Assembly (NCBI GenBank): GCA_019119145.1
Contig: DWXR01000127.1
Coordinates: 1-40,374 of the forward strand
Length of the DNA stretch: 40,374 nt
Origin: Hominenteromicrobium gallistercoris
GTDB lineage: Bacteria > Bacillota > Clostridia > Oscillospirales > Acutalibacteraceae
Reading direction: 5' to 3'
Below, piece after piece: positions 7,516 through 16,934 of this stretch. Each line of letters starts with the position of its first letter. The stretch's first letter is position 1. The translations under genes were made by a program, and so were the position numbers. The notes beneath the pieces were generated by a model. It had not been told where the DNA came from. It did no database searches and saw only the letters and a list, made by a program, of their open reading frames with translations.

Positions 7516-8364
7516 TCAGCCCCCGCTGTGCAGGATTTTTCGGTTTACAATATCATAGAAATTTCGGTCGTCCATCTTGATGAGCAGCGTTGCGCGCTCA
7601 GACCGGCGCACGGAGATCGTATCGCTGCGCGCGATGCGGATCGGGTCGTCGCCGTCCACGGTCAAAAAGACGGCGCCGCTGTATTCGCTGTCCGCCGAGA
7701 CGGTCAGGCGCTTGTCGGCGCTGAACACGGTGCTGCGGTTGAAAAGCGAATGCGGGCAGATCGGCGTAAACAGGATGCAGTCCATCTGCGGGTCGAGCAC
7801 CGGGCCGCCCGCCGAAAGCGAATAGGCTGTGGAGCCCGTCGGCGTCGCGAGAATCAGGCCGTCGGCGCGAAAGCGGTACGTTTCCGAGCCGTCGACCGAC
7901 AGGCCGAAATCGAAGATCTTCGACTGCGCGCCCGAGACCACGGCGTCGTTCAGTGCGCAGTAGGTCTTTTCCCCCGCTGCGCCGTGTACCGTGACGTCCA
8001 GCATCATGTGCCGCCGGACGGTGTAGCTGCCGTCGAACAGCCTGCACAGCAGGTGCAGCTCGTCCCGCTCCACGCCGGCCAGAAAGCCGAGCCGACCGAG
8101 GTTTACGCCGAGGATGGGCTTATCCACGCGCGACGCGTGCCTTGCGGTGTGGATGATCGTGCCGTCGCCGCCGACCGCAATGACCACATCGCATCGCGCG
8201 ACCATTTCCTCGTGCGAGACGCACGCGACCGTGCCGCCGTAATCGCTGGCGAGCGACGCGTGCATCAGCACCTCGGCGCCGCACTGCCGCAGCAGGGACA
8301 CGATGCGCGCCGTATACGCCTCCGCATCGCGCTTATTCAGATTCGGTATAACCGCGATTTTCAT
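7516..8364 (-). CDS. nadK: NAD kinase
   Basis: A 282-residue ATP-NAD kinase that makes NADP from NAD. The motifs are GGDGTIIHTAR near residue 66, NLGRLGFLAGV, NDAVVSG and PTGSTAYSLSAGGPV; the first supplies the catalytic Asp and the last is the glycine-rich phosphate loop. The C-terminus ends with the short beta strand typical of the family. The gene is in the folD-dxs-tlyA-nadK-argR-recN run, 30 bases after tlyA and 38 before argR. Length is normal. Confidence 0.95.
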   Translation of the reverse strand: MKIAVIPNLNKRDAEAYTARIVSLLRQCGAEVLMHASLASDYGGTVACVSHEEMVARCDVVIAVGGDGTIIHTARHASRVDKPILGVNLGRLGFLAGVERDELHLLCRLFDGSYTVRRHMMLDVTVHGAAGEKTYCALNDAVVSGAQSKIFDFGLSVDGSETYRFRADGLILATPTGSTAYSLSAGGPVLDPQMDCILFTPICPHSLFNRSTVFSADKRLTVSADSEYSGAVFLTVDGDDPIRIARSDTISVRRSERATLLIKMDDRNFYDIVNRKILHSGG

Positions 8365-8394
8365 CTGCTCCTCCCTCCCGTGCCGCGCACGGCC

Positions 8395-9207
8395 TCACGC
8401 GTTTTTGGCGTCCAGCGCCGCGTGGGATTCCTCCACGACGCTGCGGGGCGTACAGTCCGCCGTATGTACGGGCGCATCGCTTTTTTCAAGGTAGACGAGG
8501 TACTCGATGTTGCCCTCCGGCCCTTTGACCGGGGAAAACGTCAGGCCGAGCACCGAATACCCATTTTCGACCGCAAAGCGGCAGATCGTCTCGACGACCT
8601 CCTCGTGCACGGCGCGGTCGCGCACGACGCCTTTTTTGCCGACTTTCTCCCGGCCGGCCTCAAACTGCGGCTTGATCAGGCAGACCGCCTGCCCGCCGTC
8701 CCGGAGAAGCGGGCGGACAGCCGGCAGGATGATCCGCAGGGAAATAAACGACACGTCGACCGAAAAGAAATCGATTTCTTCCGGCACCTGCTCGCGCGTG
8801 AGATAGCGCGCGTTCGTGCGCTCGAGGTTCACGACGCGCGGGTCCTGCCGAAGCTGCCAGGCAAGCTGCCCGTAGCCGACATCGACGCTGTACACCTTCT
8901 GCGCGCCGTTCTGCAGCATGCAGTCCGTGAAGCCGCCGGTCGACGCGCCGATATCCATGCAGATTTTCCCGTTGAGGTCGATCGGGAAAAGCTGCATCGC
9001 CTTTTCGAGCTTCAGCCCGCCGCGGCTCACGTATTTGAGCGTGCTGCCGCGCACCTCGATTTCCGCGTCGTCGCTGACTGTGTCTCCCGGCTTGTCGAAT
9101 TTTTGATTATTCACATAAACGCTGCCTGCCATAATGAGCGTGCGCGCCTTTTCGCGGCTCGGCGCGAGGCCGCGCTCAAACAGCAGGACGTCGATTCTCT
9201 TCTTCAT
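8395..9207 (-). CDS. tlyA: TlyA-family rRNA 2'-O-methyltransferase
   Basis: A 270-residue protein with an N-terminal S4 RNA-binding domain (IDVLLFERGLAPSREKARTL) and an FtsJ-like SAM-dependent methyltransferase domain with the SAM loop DIGASTGGFTDC near residue 90. The K-D-K-E tetrad of the family is visible in GGLKLEKA, FSVDVSF, LIKPQFEAG and GNIEYLV. TlyA enzymes methylate 16S and/or 23S rRNA ribose; loss gives capreomycin resistance in mycobacteria. Which rRNA this Clostridial member modifies is not established. It follows dxs after a 9-base gap. Confidence 0.92.
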   Translation of the reverse strand: MKKRIDVLLFERGLAPSREKARTLIMAGSVYVNNQKFDKPGDTVSDDAEIEVRGSTLKYVSRGGLKLEKAMQLFPIDLNGKICMDIGASTGGFTDCMLQNGAQKVYSVDVGYGQLAWQLRQDPRVVNLERTNARYLTREQVPEEIDFFSVDVSFISLRIILPAVRPLLRDGGQAVCLIKPQFEAGREKVGKKGVVRDRAVHEEVVETICRFAVENGYSVLGLTFSPVKGPEGNIEYLVYLEKSDAPVHTADCTPRSVVEESHAALDAKNA

Positions 9208-9216
9208 CGTCCATCA

Positions 9217-11079
9217 TCATTTCTGTTTCAGATTTTCGCGTATGGTGCGGAGCATGCCGGCCTTGTCCAGCCCGAGGTGCTCCAGAATGCGGAACATCGG
9301 CGCGTGACGGATGAAGCCGTCCTCGATGCAGCGCATCACATAACGGCCGGAAAAACCGGCTTCAACGAGCGCGCTGCCGAGACATTCCGCAACGCCGCCG
9401 GCGTGGACGCCTTCTTCGAAGAAGAAGACCGTCTTGCAGTTCAAAAGCAGCCGCACGACCTCGGGGTCCAGCGGAATGATCCGGTTCAGCTTCACGATCT
9501 TGCATTTGACGCCCGACTCCGCGAGCGTCTGCATCGCTTCGTAGGCGAAGGAGAACAGCCGCCCGTAGGTCACGACCGCAACCTGCGATTCCGTGCTCCC
9601 GTACACGCCGAACGGCCTGCCGGACAGCTTGTATCCCGCGGGGCGGAACAATTCCTTGCCGCGCGGATAGCGCACGGCGTACAGGCGGTCCTCCCCCTCG
9701 ATGCAGTCGCTGAGGTTGTCCGAAAGCTCGTCGTAGTAGGTCGGCGCATAGACGTGGATATTCGGCACGGTGTGCAGGAATGCAACGTCGAAAACGCCCT
9801 GATGCGTCCGGCCATCCTCGCCGACAACGCCCGCGCGGTCGATCGCCAGAATGACCTTGAGCTTCTGCAGGGCGGCGTCGTGGATGAGCTGATCGTACGC
9901 GCGCTGCAGGAAAGTGGAATACACGGCAAAGACCGGGACCATTCCGCCGCGCGCCAGACCGGCGCAGAACGTGACGGCGTGCTCCTCCGCGATGCCGACG
10001 TCGAAGAAGCGGTTCCGGTACTTTTCGCGGAACGCGGAAAGCCCCGTCCCGGATTCCATCGCGGCCGTCACAGCGCAGACCTTGTCGTTTTCGGCCGCAA
10101 GCGCGCACATCGTTTCGCCGAAGGCCTGCGAAAAGCCCTGCGCGCCGGCTTCCCCCGCGCCCTTTTCCCGGTCGAACGCCGGAAGGCCGTGGTACATGCC
10201 GGGGTCGTTTTCGGCGTACTTATAGCCGCGGCCCTTGTAGGTGCGGATATGGATCAGGACCGGCTTGTCGATGGATTTCGCCATGGTCAGGACGGAAATC
10301 AGTTCCTTCAGATCGTGCCCGTCGAACGGCCCGTAATAGCCAAAGCCCATATCCTGAAAGATCGTCGTGTTGAAAATATTCTTTTTTATGACGTTTTTGA
10401 CGCGGCGGACGCCGGACGCCATCGCCTCGCCGACCTTCGGCACGCGGCGAAGCGCCCCCTCTATGCTGTCCTTTGCGTTCAGATAACCGGGCTTTGCCCG
10501 CACATAGGAGAGATAACGCGCCATCGAGCCGACGTTCTTCGAGATCGACATCGCGTTGTCGTTGAGGATCACGATCAGGTTGCGCTTCAGGCGTCCGGCA
10601 TTGTTGAGGCCCTCGTACGCGAGCCCGCCGGTCAGCGCGCCGTCGCCGATCACGGCGATCACGTGGCCCGGTGCGCCGGAAAGGGATTTCGCGACGGAAA
10701 GCCCGAGCGCCGAGGAGATCGACGCGCTGCTGTGGCCCGTCGTAAAGGGGTCGCATTCGCTTTCGGCGCGGGACGGAAAGCCCGAAAGCCCGCCCTCCTG
10801 CCGCAGCGTGGAAAAGACATCCGCGCGGCCGGTCAGCAGCTTGTGGGCGTAGGACTGATGCCCGACGTCCCAGACGATCGAATCCTGCGGCAGCGTGAAG
10901 ACGCGGTGCAGCGCGACCGTCAGCTCCACAACGCCGAGGTTGGAAGCCAGATGGCCGCCGTTGTCCGCGACCGTATCGATGATTTTTTCCCGCAGCTCCT
11001 CGCAGAGCGTCGGCAGCTCAGCGTCCGTGAGCTTTTTGACGTCGTTCGGAGCCTTTATATTCTGGAGCAGCGCTCCCAT
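9217..11079 (-). CDS. dxs: 1-deoxy-D-xylulose-5-phosphate synthase
   Basis: A 620-residue thiamine-diphosphate enzyme that condenses pyruvate and glyceraldehyde 3-phosphate, the first step of the MEP isoprenoid pathway. The ThDP/Mg site is GDGALTGGLAYEGLNNAG, followed by the ILNDNAMSIS segment; the second domain has the catalytic-loop Glu in AEEHAVTFCAGLA, and the C-terminal transketolase domain is complete. The ATG at 11079 is preferred because AAAGAG lies 8 bases before it; GTG and ATG 6 and 9 bases further out lie on that site. In related Clostridia xseA, xseB and ispA often sit between folD and dxs; here they do not. Confidence 0.94.
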   Translation of the reverse strand: MGALLQNIKAPNDVKKLTDAELPTLCEELREKIIDTVADNGGHLASNLGVVELTVALHRVFTLPQDSIVWDVGHQSYAHKLLTGRADVFSTLRQEGGLSGFPSRAESECDPFTTGHSSASISSALGLSVAKSLSGAPGHVIAVIGDGALTGGLAYEGLNNAGRLKRNLIVILNDNAMSISKNVGSMARYLSYVRAKPGYLNAKDSIEGALRRVPKVGEAMASGVRRVKNVIKKNIFNTTIFQDMGFGYYGPFDGHDLKELISVLTMAKSIDKPVLIHIRTYKGRGYKYAENDPGMYHGLPAFDREKGAGEAGAQGFSQAFGETMCALAAENDKVCAVTAAMESGTGLSAFREKYRNRFFDVGIAEEHAVTFCAGLARGGMVPVFAVYSTFLQRAYDQLIHDAALQKLKVILAIDRAGVVGEDGRTHQGVFDVAFLHTVPNIHVYAPTYYDELSDNLSDCIEGEDRLYAVRYPRGKELFRPAGYKLSGRPFGVYGSTESQVAVVTYGRLFSFAYEAMQTLAESGVKCKIVKLNRIIPLDPEVVRLLLNCKTVFFFEEGVHAGGVAECLGSALVEAGFSGRYVMRCIEDGFIRHAPMFRILEHLGLDKAGMLRTIRENLKQK

Positions 11080-11170
11080 TGCCATCACTCTTTCTGTCGG
11101 ATTTGGGCGGAACGCCCGCTTTGCGGCGCGGTTTCAGCGCCCGGCCCAAAACACGGTGTGCAGGCAGTCC

Positions 11171-12026
<856 letters not shown>

Positions 12027-12043
<17 letters not shown>

Positions 12044-13133
12044 CGTCTTCGCCTTCTTCCGTCGTTTCCGTATGTTCAGCGGATTCCTGCTCCGCGGTTC
12101 TGTCCGCGCTCGCGTCTGCGCCCGTATTTACATCGGCGTCCGCGTTGTCCTCCGCTTCATTGGTCGTCTGCTTTGCCTTTCTCAGGCCCTCTTCCACCTT
12201 GTGCTCCGCCTCTTCAGCGCTCATGCCCTTGAAGATCGTGCTCTCCGCTTCCGTGTCGATTTCCATTTCCGTGTTGGTTTCGACGAGGAGGCCGTTCATT
12301 TCCATCACGGCACGGCTGCCGCAGCCGCTCAACCGGCGGCACTTGCGGAACACGATCAGCAGCACGATCGCCGCCAGCGCGGAGGCCGCCGCCAGCACCT
12401 GCGAAACGCGCAGGTCGATGCCCGGCAGCAGCAGGCTGTCGGTGCGCAGGCCCTCGATGAAGAAGCGCGTTATACCGTACCAGACAATGTAAAGAAGGAA
12501 GGTCTGCCCGTCGTACTGGCGGCATTTGCGCGTGAAAAAGTGCAGCACAACGAAGCCGAGCAGACAGAGCAGCGATTCATACAGGAAGCACGGGTGCACA
12601 TTGCCGACAACCTCCAGCGCCGTGCGGTCGCTGTACATGCCCCACGGCAGGTCGGTCGCCGTGCCAAAGGCCTCCTGGTTGACGAAATTGCCCCAGCGGC
12701 CGACGCCCTGGCCGATCAGGAAGCCGAGCGAGGCAACGTCCAGAACGGCGAAAACATTCATCTTGCGCCACTTGGCGATCAGGCCGCCGACGAGCAGCGC
12801 GCCGATGATGCCGCCGTAGATGCCGAGGCCGCCCTCCTTGATGTCGAAGATCTTGAGCGGGTCCTGCAGGTATTTGTCGCCCGGATAGAAAAGCACGTAG
12901 TAAAGGCGCGCGCCGACGATGCCGCCGATCAGGCCGCCGATAATCGCGTCGAACAGGTGGTCTTTGTTGATGTTCATCTTTTTGCACGAGGCAAAGCCGT
13001 ACAGCACGGCGAGCAGGAAGCCGAGGCCGATGATGATGCCGTACCAGTAGATTTTAAAGTCGCCGAACTGCAATGCAACCGGATTCACCTCGACGGAAAT
13101 GCCGAGCTCCGGAAACTGAACCTGATGGGTCAT
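12027..13133 (-). CDS. lgt: Prolipoprotein diacylglyceryl transferase Lgt with long acidic tail
   Basis: A 368-residue polytopic membrane enzyme that moves diacylglycerol from phosphatidylglycerol to the lipobox cysteine of prolipoproteins. The Lgt signature reads GQGVGRWGNFVNQEAFG, with the essential Arg and Asn, and HPCFLYES holds a conserved His-Pro. The usual family length is about 250-300 residues; here the last 100 or so form a cytoplasmic, Glu/Asp/Ala/Thr-rich disordered tail (NEAEDNADADVNTGADAS and similar). The membrane part is complete. It overlaps folD and follows yfmH. The tail's role is unknown. Confidence 0.95.
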
Positions 13134-13169
13134 AATCTTTCGTATCCTTTCCTTTGCTTGCGCCCGGGG

Positions 13170-14465
13170 TCAGGCGTTTTCTTCTTCCAGCGGCCAGATG
13201 ACGGAAACCGCCGTTTTGTCCTCGTTGAAAAGCGCCTGAATGCGCGCGTTGACGTCCGCCGCCGTGATCTCCGAGAAGCACTCGATATAGCGGAAAAGCT
13301 CGCGGCCGTTGAATTCCATCGTCATCGCCGCGTTGGCGATGACCTCCGGGCTGTTGAGGCCGGCGAGATTCGCGCCGTACAGCGACTTTGCGCTGCGGCG
13401 CACGTCTTCCTCGGAGACGCCCTCCGCTTTCAGCCGGCGCATCTCCTCGCGGATCGCCGCGCACACCGCGTGCGGGTCGCTCGACTCGCCGCCGAACAGC
13501 ACGGCGCCGTAACCGGTGCCTTCAAAATACTCGTAGCTGAACGAAGCCTCGTTGATGAGGGACGCGTCGAGCAGGCGGCGGAAGAGCGGCGAGCTGTCCG
13601 AAGCCATGATGTCGAGCAGCACCTCGGTGACCGCGAGGTCCTTTTCCGAGCGGTGCCGCCCGCCGTCCGCCTCCTTGATGCCGAACTCAAAGATCGGCGA
13701 GGCCACGGCCAGCCGCTCTTCAACGGCCGGGCGGACGATCGAATCCGGCTCCGCGTCCAGCACGCGCTCCACCTGTACGGGCGCGCTCTTTTTCAGCATC
13801 TTGTCGCAGAGCGCGAGCACGCTGTCCACATCGCAGTTGCCCGAAACGCAGAGCGCCATGTTGTTCAGGTTGTAAAACGTATTGTAGCAGCGGTAGAGGT
13901 GCTCCGGCGTGATCGCCGCAATGCTCTCCACGGTGCCCGCAATGTCGTCCTTGATCGGGTGGTTGTGGTACAAGGCGCGCAGTAGGTTGAACAGGACGCG
14001 CCACTGGGGGTCGTCGTCGTACATCTTGATTTCCTGCCCGATGATGCCCTGCTCCTTCTCGACGGTCTGCGCCGTGAAGTACGGCGACTGGACGAAGTCG
14101 AGCAGGATCTCGAGCGCTTTTTCCGCGTTCTCCGTGCAGGAGAACAGGTAGCGCGTCGTCTCAAAAGAGGTATAGGCGTTTGCGGAGGCGCCGATTTCCG
14201 CGTAACGCGTGAAGGCGTCGCCGTCCTCGCTCTCGAACAGCTTATGCTCGAGGAAATGCGCGATGCCCGCCGGCGTGACCTCGGCTTCCGGCTCGTCGCT
14301 GCGCTTGAACGCCTTGTCGATCGAGCCGTAGCGCGTGCCGAACACCGCGTAGGTGCTGCGCATCTTTTCCCTGGGGTAGATCAAAATCGTCAGACCGGAG
14401 GGATGCTTCACGCAGACGTAACGGTCGCCGAGCATTTTGCTTTCCCGTGTTGTCACCGTATTCAT
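13170..14465 (-). CDS. yfmH: M16 family zinc peptidase, YfmH type
   Basis: A 431-residue M16 (insulinase/MPP beta-like) peptidase. The inverted zinc motif HFLEH lies at residues 70-74 and the distal Glu is about 76 residues later in EKEQGIIGQEIK. A second M16 domain fills the C-terminal half. The ATG overlaps the yfmF stop (ATGA), so the two subunits are probably made together. In Firmicutes this pair (YfmF/YfmH) has been associated with 5-aminopentanol modification of elongation factor P; no efp gene is in the window. It leads into lgt after 36 bases. Confidence 0.9.
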   Translation of the reverse strand: MNTVTTRESKMLGDRYVCVKHPSGLTILIYPREKMRSTYAVFGTRYGSIDKAFKRSDEPEAEVTPAGIAHFLEHKLFESEDGDAFTRYAEIGASANAYTSFETTRYLFSCTENAEKALEILLDFVQSPYFTAQTVEKEQGIIGQEIKMYDDDPQWRVLFNLLRALYHNHPIKDDIAGTVESIAAITPEHLYRCYNTFYNLNNMALCVSGNCDVDSVLALCDKMLKKSAPVQVERVLDAEPDSIVRPAVEERLAVASPIFEFGIKEADGGRHRSEKDLAVTEVLLDIMASDSSPLFRRLLDASLINEASFSYEYFEGTGYGAVLFGGESSDPHAVCAAIREEMRRLKAEGVSEEDVRRSAKSLYGANLAGLNSPEVIANAAMTMEFNGRELFRYIECFSEITAADVNARIQALFNEDKTAVSVIWPLEEENA

Positions 14466-15733
14466 TCGGCCTTTGCATCTCCTTTCAATCTGTAAACCGT
14501 GTCGAGCGCAATGCGGTTCGCCGCCTCGACGATTTCATCCTTTGTGATCTTCATGACGGCCGCGGCGTCCTCTTCCGGTGCGCGCACGTTGTTCTGGAGC
14601 ATGCAGCTCAGATACCAGCTCTCCATGGACACGGCGGAATCGGCGACGGAATGGTAGCTGTTGCACAGCGCGAGCTTTGCGTGCAGGATCTCCTCGTCGG
14701 AAATCTCGCCCGCCTGCATGGCGCGCAGCTCAGTGAGAATCGCCTCTTCGGCGCGCTCGAGATTGGCTGTCTCCACGCCGCTCTGCACAAAGATGACGTT
14801 TTTCGGCGTGTCGTACTGCGCCGAGCAGTAGTAGCAGAGGCTCTGTTTTTCGCGCACGCTCAAAAACAGCTTGGAGCTCGGCGTGCCGCCGAAGATCGCG
14901 GCGGTCAGGCGCGTGATAAGCCGCTGCGCGGGCGTTGTGCCGACGTGCATGCCCATCACGAGCTTCGACTGCGCGAGCGGCATCTCCTCGGTCACGCGGT
15001 TCACGCGCGAGGGCGCCGGATGCGGCTTTGTCTCCGTCGGGAGAACCGTGCGGGCGCCGAGCTTTTCGGCAAGACGCCCGGAAAAGCGTGCATCTGCGCC
15101 GTCGCCGATCGAAAACTGGCATACGGCCGCGATGCGCACGAGGTTTTCCCATGCGGCTTTGGCCGACGCGCGCGTCGCGGAGCGGATCGCTTCCCGGGTG
15201 CCGGTGTGCGGGATCCCGGCCGGCTCGCCGGCAAACATCAGCTCGGTGCAGCGCTTTTTCGCATAGATGCGCTTTTCATTGAATTCGGCGTCGAGCGTTT
15301 CGAGAAGCTGGCGCTGCTCCTGCCTAAAACCGTCCTCCGGGAAAAGGCCGTCCGCGTCGAACAGCGGGGTGAAGACGATGCTCTCGAGGATCTCCGCAAG
15401 CGCGCCCTGCACGTCCTCGCCGCCGAAAGCATAGCGGTTTGCGATGCCGGACGCCGCGAGCGTCAGGATCTGATTGTCGCCGACCCGGCTCACGCCGGCC
15501 TGCACGGAAGCGCCGTACAGCTCGGCGAGCCGCTTGCCGAACGCCGTGTAATCCGGATAGGCGCGCGTGGCCCGTGCGGAGACGTTCGGCACGATCGCGT
15601 TGGCCGCTGCGGCCTCCGGCGTCGTCAGCGGCAGCACGAGGTGCACGGAATGGCGCGCCGTCTTAAACTGCGGGGTCTCGCAGGCGAAGGCCTTGAGCCC
15701 GCAGTCCTTTCGTTCCAAAATCGTATGTTCCAT
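14462..15733 (-). CDS. yfmF: M16 family inactive-type subunit, YfmF type
   Basis: A 423-residue M16-fold protein that lacks HxxEH; the region where it would lie reads YPDYTAFGKRLAELYGASVQ. It is therefore the alpha-like partner of the active YfmH subunit encoded next to it by a 4-base ATGA overlap. A typical M16 second domain is present (LFGG/FGGTPSSKLFLSVREKQSLCYYCSAQ region). Known homologues pair in the elongation factor P modification context, but the reaction carried out is not shown by sequence. It is the first gene of the long minus-strand run and follows the promoter at 15805. Confidence 0.88.
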   Translation of the reverse strand: MEHTILERKDCGLKAFACETPQFKTARHSVHLVLPLTTPEAAAANAIVPNVSARATRAYPDYTAFGKRLAELYGASVQAGVSRVGDNQILTLAASGIANRYAFGGEDVQGALAEILESIVFTPLFDADGLFPEDGFRQEQRQLLETLDAEFNEKRIYAKKRCTELMFAGEPAGIPHTGTREAIRSATRASAKAAWENLVRIAAVCQFSIGDGADARFSGRLAEKLGARTVLPTETKPHPAPSRVNRVTEEMPLAQSKLVMGMHVGTTPAQRLITRLTAAIFGGTPSSKLFLSVREKQSLCYYCSAQYDTPKNVIFVQSGVETANLERAEEAILTELRAMQAGEISDEEILHAKLALCNSYHSVADSAVSMESWYLSCMLQNNVRAPEEDAAAVMKITKDEIVEAANRIALDTVYRLKGDAKAE

Positions 15734-15804
15734 TCAGGATCTGCCCTTCTGTTTTTCAGAGTCAAAGTCCAGCATATCTGCATAAATATGCTATTTTATT
15801 CGGT

Positions 15805-15810
15805 ATTATA
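15805..15810 (-). promoter_or_regulatory. Extended -10 promoter of the yfmF operon
   Basis: The minus strand reads TGTGGTATAAT, giving a consensus TATAAT preceded by TGG (extended -10). Only a weak -35 (TTTTAA) lies at the right distance. It is 72 bases upstream of the yfmF ATG and is the only good promoter seen for the run down to the DivIVA-like gene. The rest of the gap 15734-16059 holds this promoter, the remnant below and the permease terminator. Confidence 0.7.
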
Positions 15811-15886
15811 CCACAGAAAAATTCATTTTAAAAGAGCAAAGCGCGAATTCTATGAAAATTTGCAATTTCCTTGCCGCAGGGCGGCG

Positions 15887-16020
15887 CTACCGGACGCGGT
15901 AGGCCGCTTCGAAAGCTTCCATGTCCTTATACGCCGTGCGGGAAAGCCCGACGCGCGCGTACTGCATCTCGTACCGGTCGAGGAGTGCGTCGAACCGCGC
16001 AACATCCGTACGGGCGCAGA
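15887..16020 (-). pseudogene. Possible 3' remnant of an unidentified gene
   Basis: Reading minus, about 44 codons without a stop end at a TAG. The translation includes ARFDALLDRYEMQYARVGLS and ends EAFEAAYRVR, and reads like a genuine amphipathic C-terminus with codon use like that of the neighbours. There is no in-frame start preceded by a ribosome site, and the probable permease terminator lies directly upstream. I do not recognise the family. It may be the tail of a gene whose 5' part was deleted, or chance. Confidence 0.3.
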
Positions 16021-16022
16021 AA

Positions 16023-16053
16023 GGCGGCGTGCCGAAAGATTCCGGCCGCCGCC
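16023..16053 (-). terminator. Stem-loop after the DUF2899 permease
   Basis: Six bases after the permease stop the minus strand folds GGCGGC...GCCGCC, with an inner GCCG/CGGC stem, followed by TTTCTG. The stem is strong but the T-tract is short, so termination may be partial. Confidence 0.55.
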
Positions 16054-16059
16054 TGCAGT

Positions 16060-16899
16060 TTATGCGATGAGATTGACGAGCAGCCCCGTCACGACCGATG
16101 CGCCGTACAGCACGCCGACGATCGCAAGGTTCTCCTTCGGCCTGCGGTTCGTGCGGAAAAGCACCACGAGGCCGAGGCCCGCGCCGGCGCACAGTCCCGC
16201 CATGCAGGAGCCGAACGAAAGGCTGCCCGAAACGAAGAGCTCGGTCAAAATGACCGACGCCGCGCAGTTCGGCACAAGGCCGATCAGCGCCGTCAGGAAC
16301 GGCTGGAACACGCTGCCGTTCAGAAGCAGCCGGGAGATGTTGTCCTCCCCGACGAAGTGGATCGCAAGGCCGAGCAGCAGGTTGACGAGCAGGATGAAGA
16401 GAAAGATCTCCACCGTATGCCGCAGCGCGGAAGCCAGCACACTGTGGTGTTCACAGTCGCAGTCTGCGCAGAGCTCCTCAAACGGCTTTTCGTTTCGCGG
16501 CTTCATAAAGCGCCGCATGAAAAAGTCCACGAGCAGCCCGACCGCGATTGCCGACAGGAGCTTGATCAGCAGCATCGGCCAGATGTAATGGAGCTGTTTC
16601 GGATGTGCGAGCAGGATCGGAATCGCCTCGTCGCTGGTCGCGATAAACACCGAGATCAGCGTGCCGAGCGAGATCAGTCTTCCGGCGTAAAAATTCGCCG
16701 CGGCAACGGAAAAGCCGCACTGCGGCACGATGCCGAGCACTGCGCCGCCGACCGGGCCCCACGGGCCGAGGCTTTGCAGGCTGCGCGTCATTTTCTCGCT
16801 CGCCTTGTGTTCGAGGTATTCGATCAGGAAATACGCCGCAAACAGAAACGGCAGCATTTTCAGTGAATCTGTCAGTGCGTCAAGCAGGACATCCAGCAT
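16060..16899 (-). CDS. DUF2899/ArsP_2-type metal or arsenic efflux permease
   Basis: A 279-residue polytopic membrane protein of the DUF2899/ArsP_2 group (putative 10-TM heavy-metal or manganese/arsenic exporter). The two halves repeat: GIVPQCGFSVAAANFYAGRL in the first and GLVPNCAASVILTELFVSG in the second, each with a Pro-x-Cys that may line the transport path. The central cytoplasmic loop holds ELCADCDCEHH, a likely metal-binding stretch. The ATG at 16899 follows GGAG at 6 bases and gives the family start MLDVLLDAL; an ATG 12 bases upstream is possible. It follows the alcohol dehydrogenase gene after 35 bases and probably shares its transcript. The substrate is uncertain. Confidence 0.8.
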   Translation of the reverse strand: MLDVLLDALTDSLKMLPFLFAAYFLIEYLEHKASEKMTRSLQSLGPWGPVGGAVLGIVPQCGFSVAAANFYAGRLISLGTLISVFIATSDEAIPILLAHPKQLHYIWPMLLIKLLSAIAVGLLVDFFMRRFMKPRNEKPFEELCADCDCEHHSVLASALRHTVEIFLFILLVNLLLGLAIHFVGEDNISRLLLNGSVFQPFLTALIGLVPNCAASVILTELFVSGSLSFGSCMAGLCAGAGLGLVVLFRTNRRPKENLAIVGVLYGASVVTGLLVNLIA

Positions 16900-16934
16900 A
16901 GCATTCTCCATTCTTCCGATTTGGCGTGCGGCGC

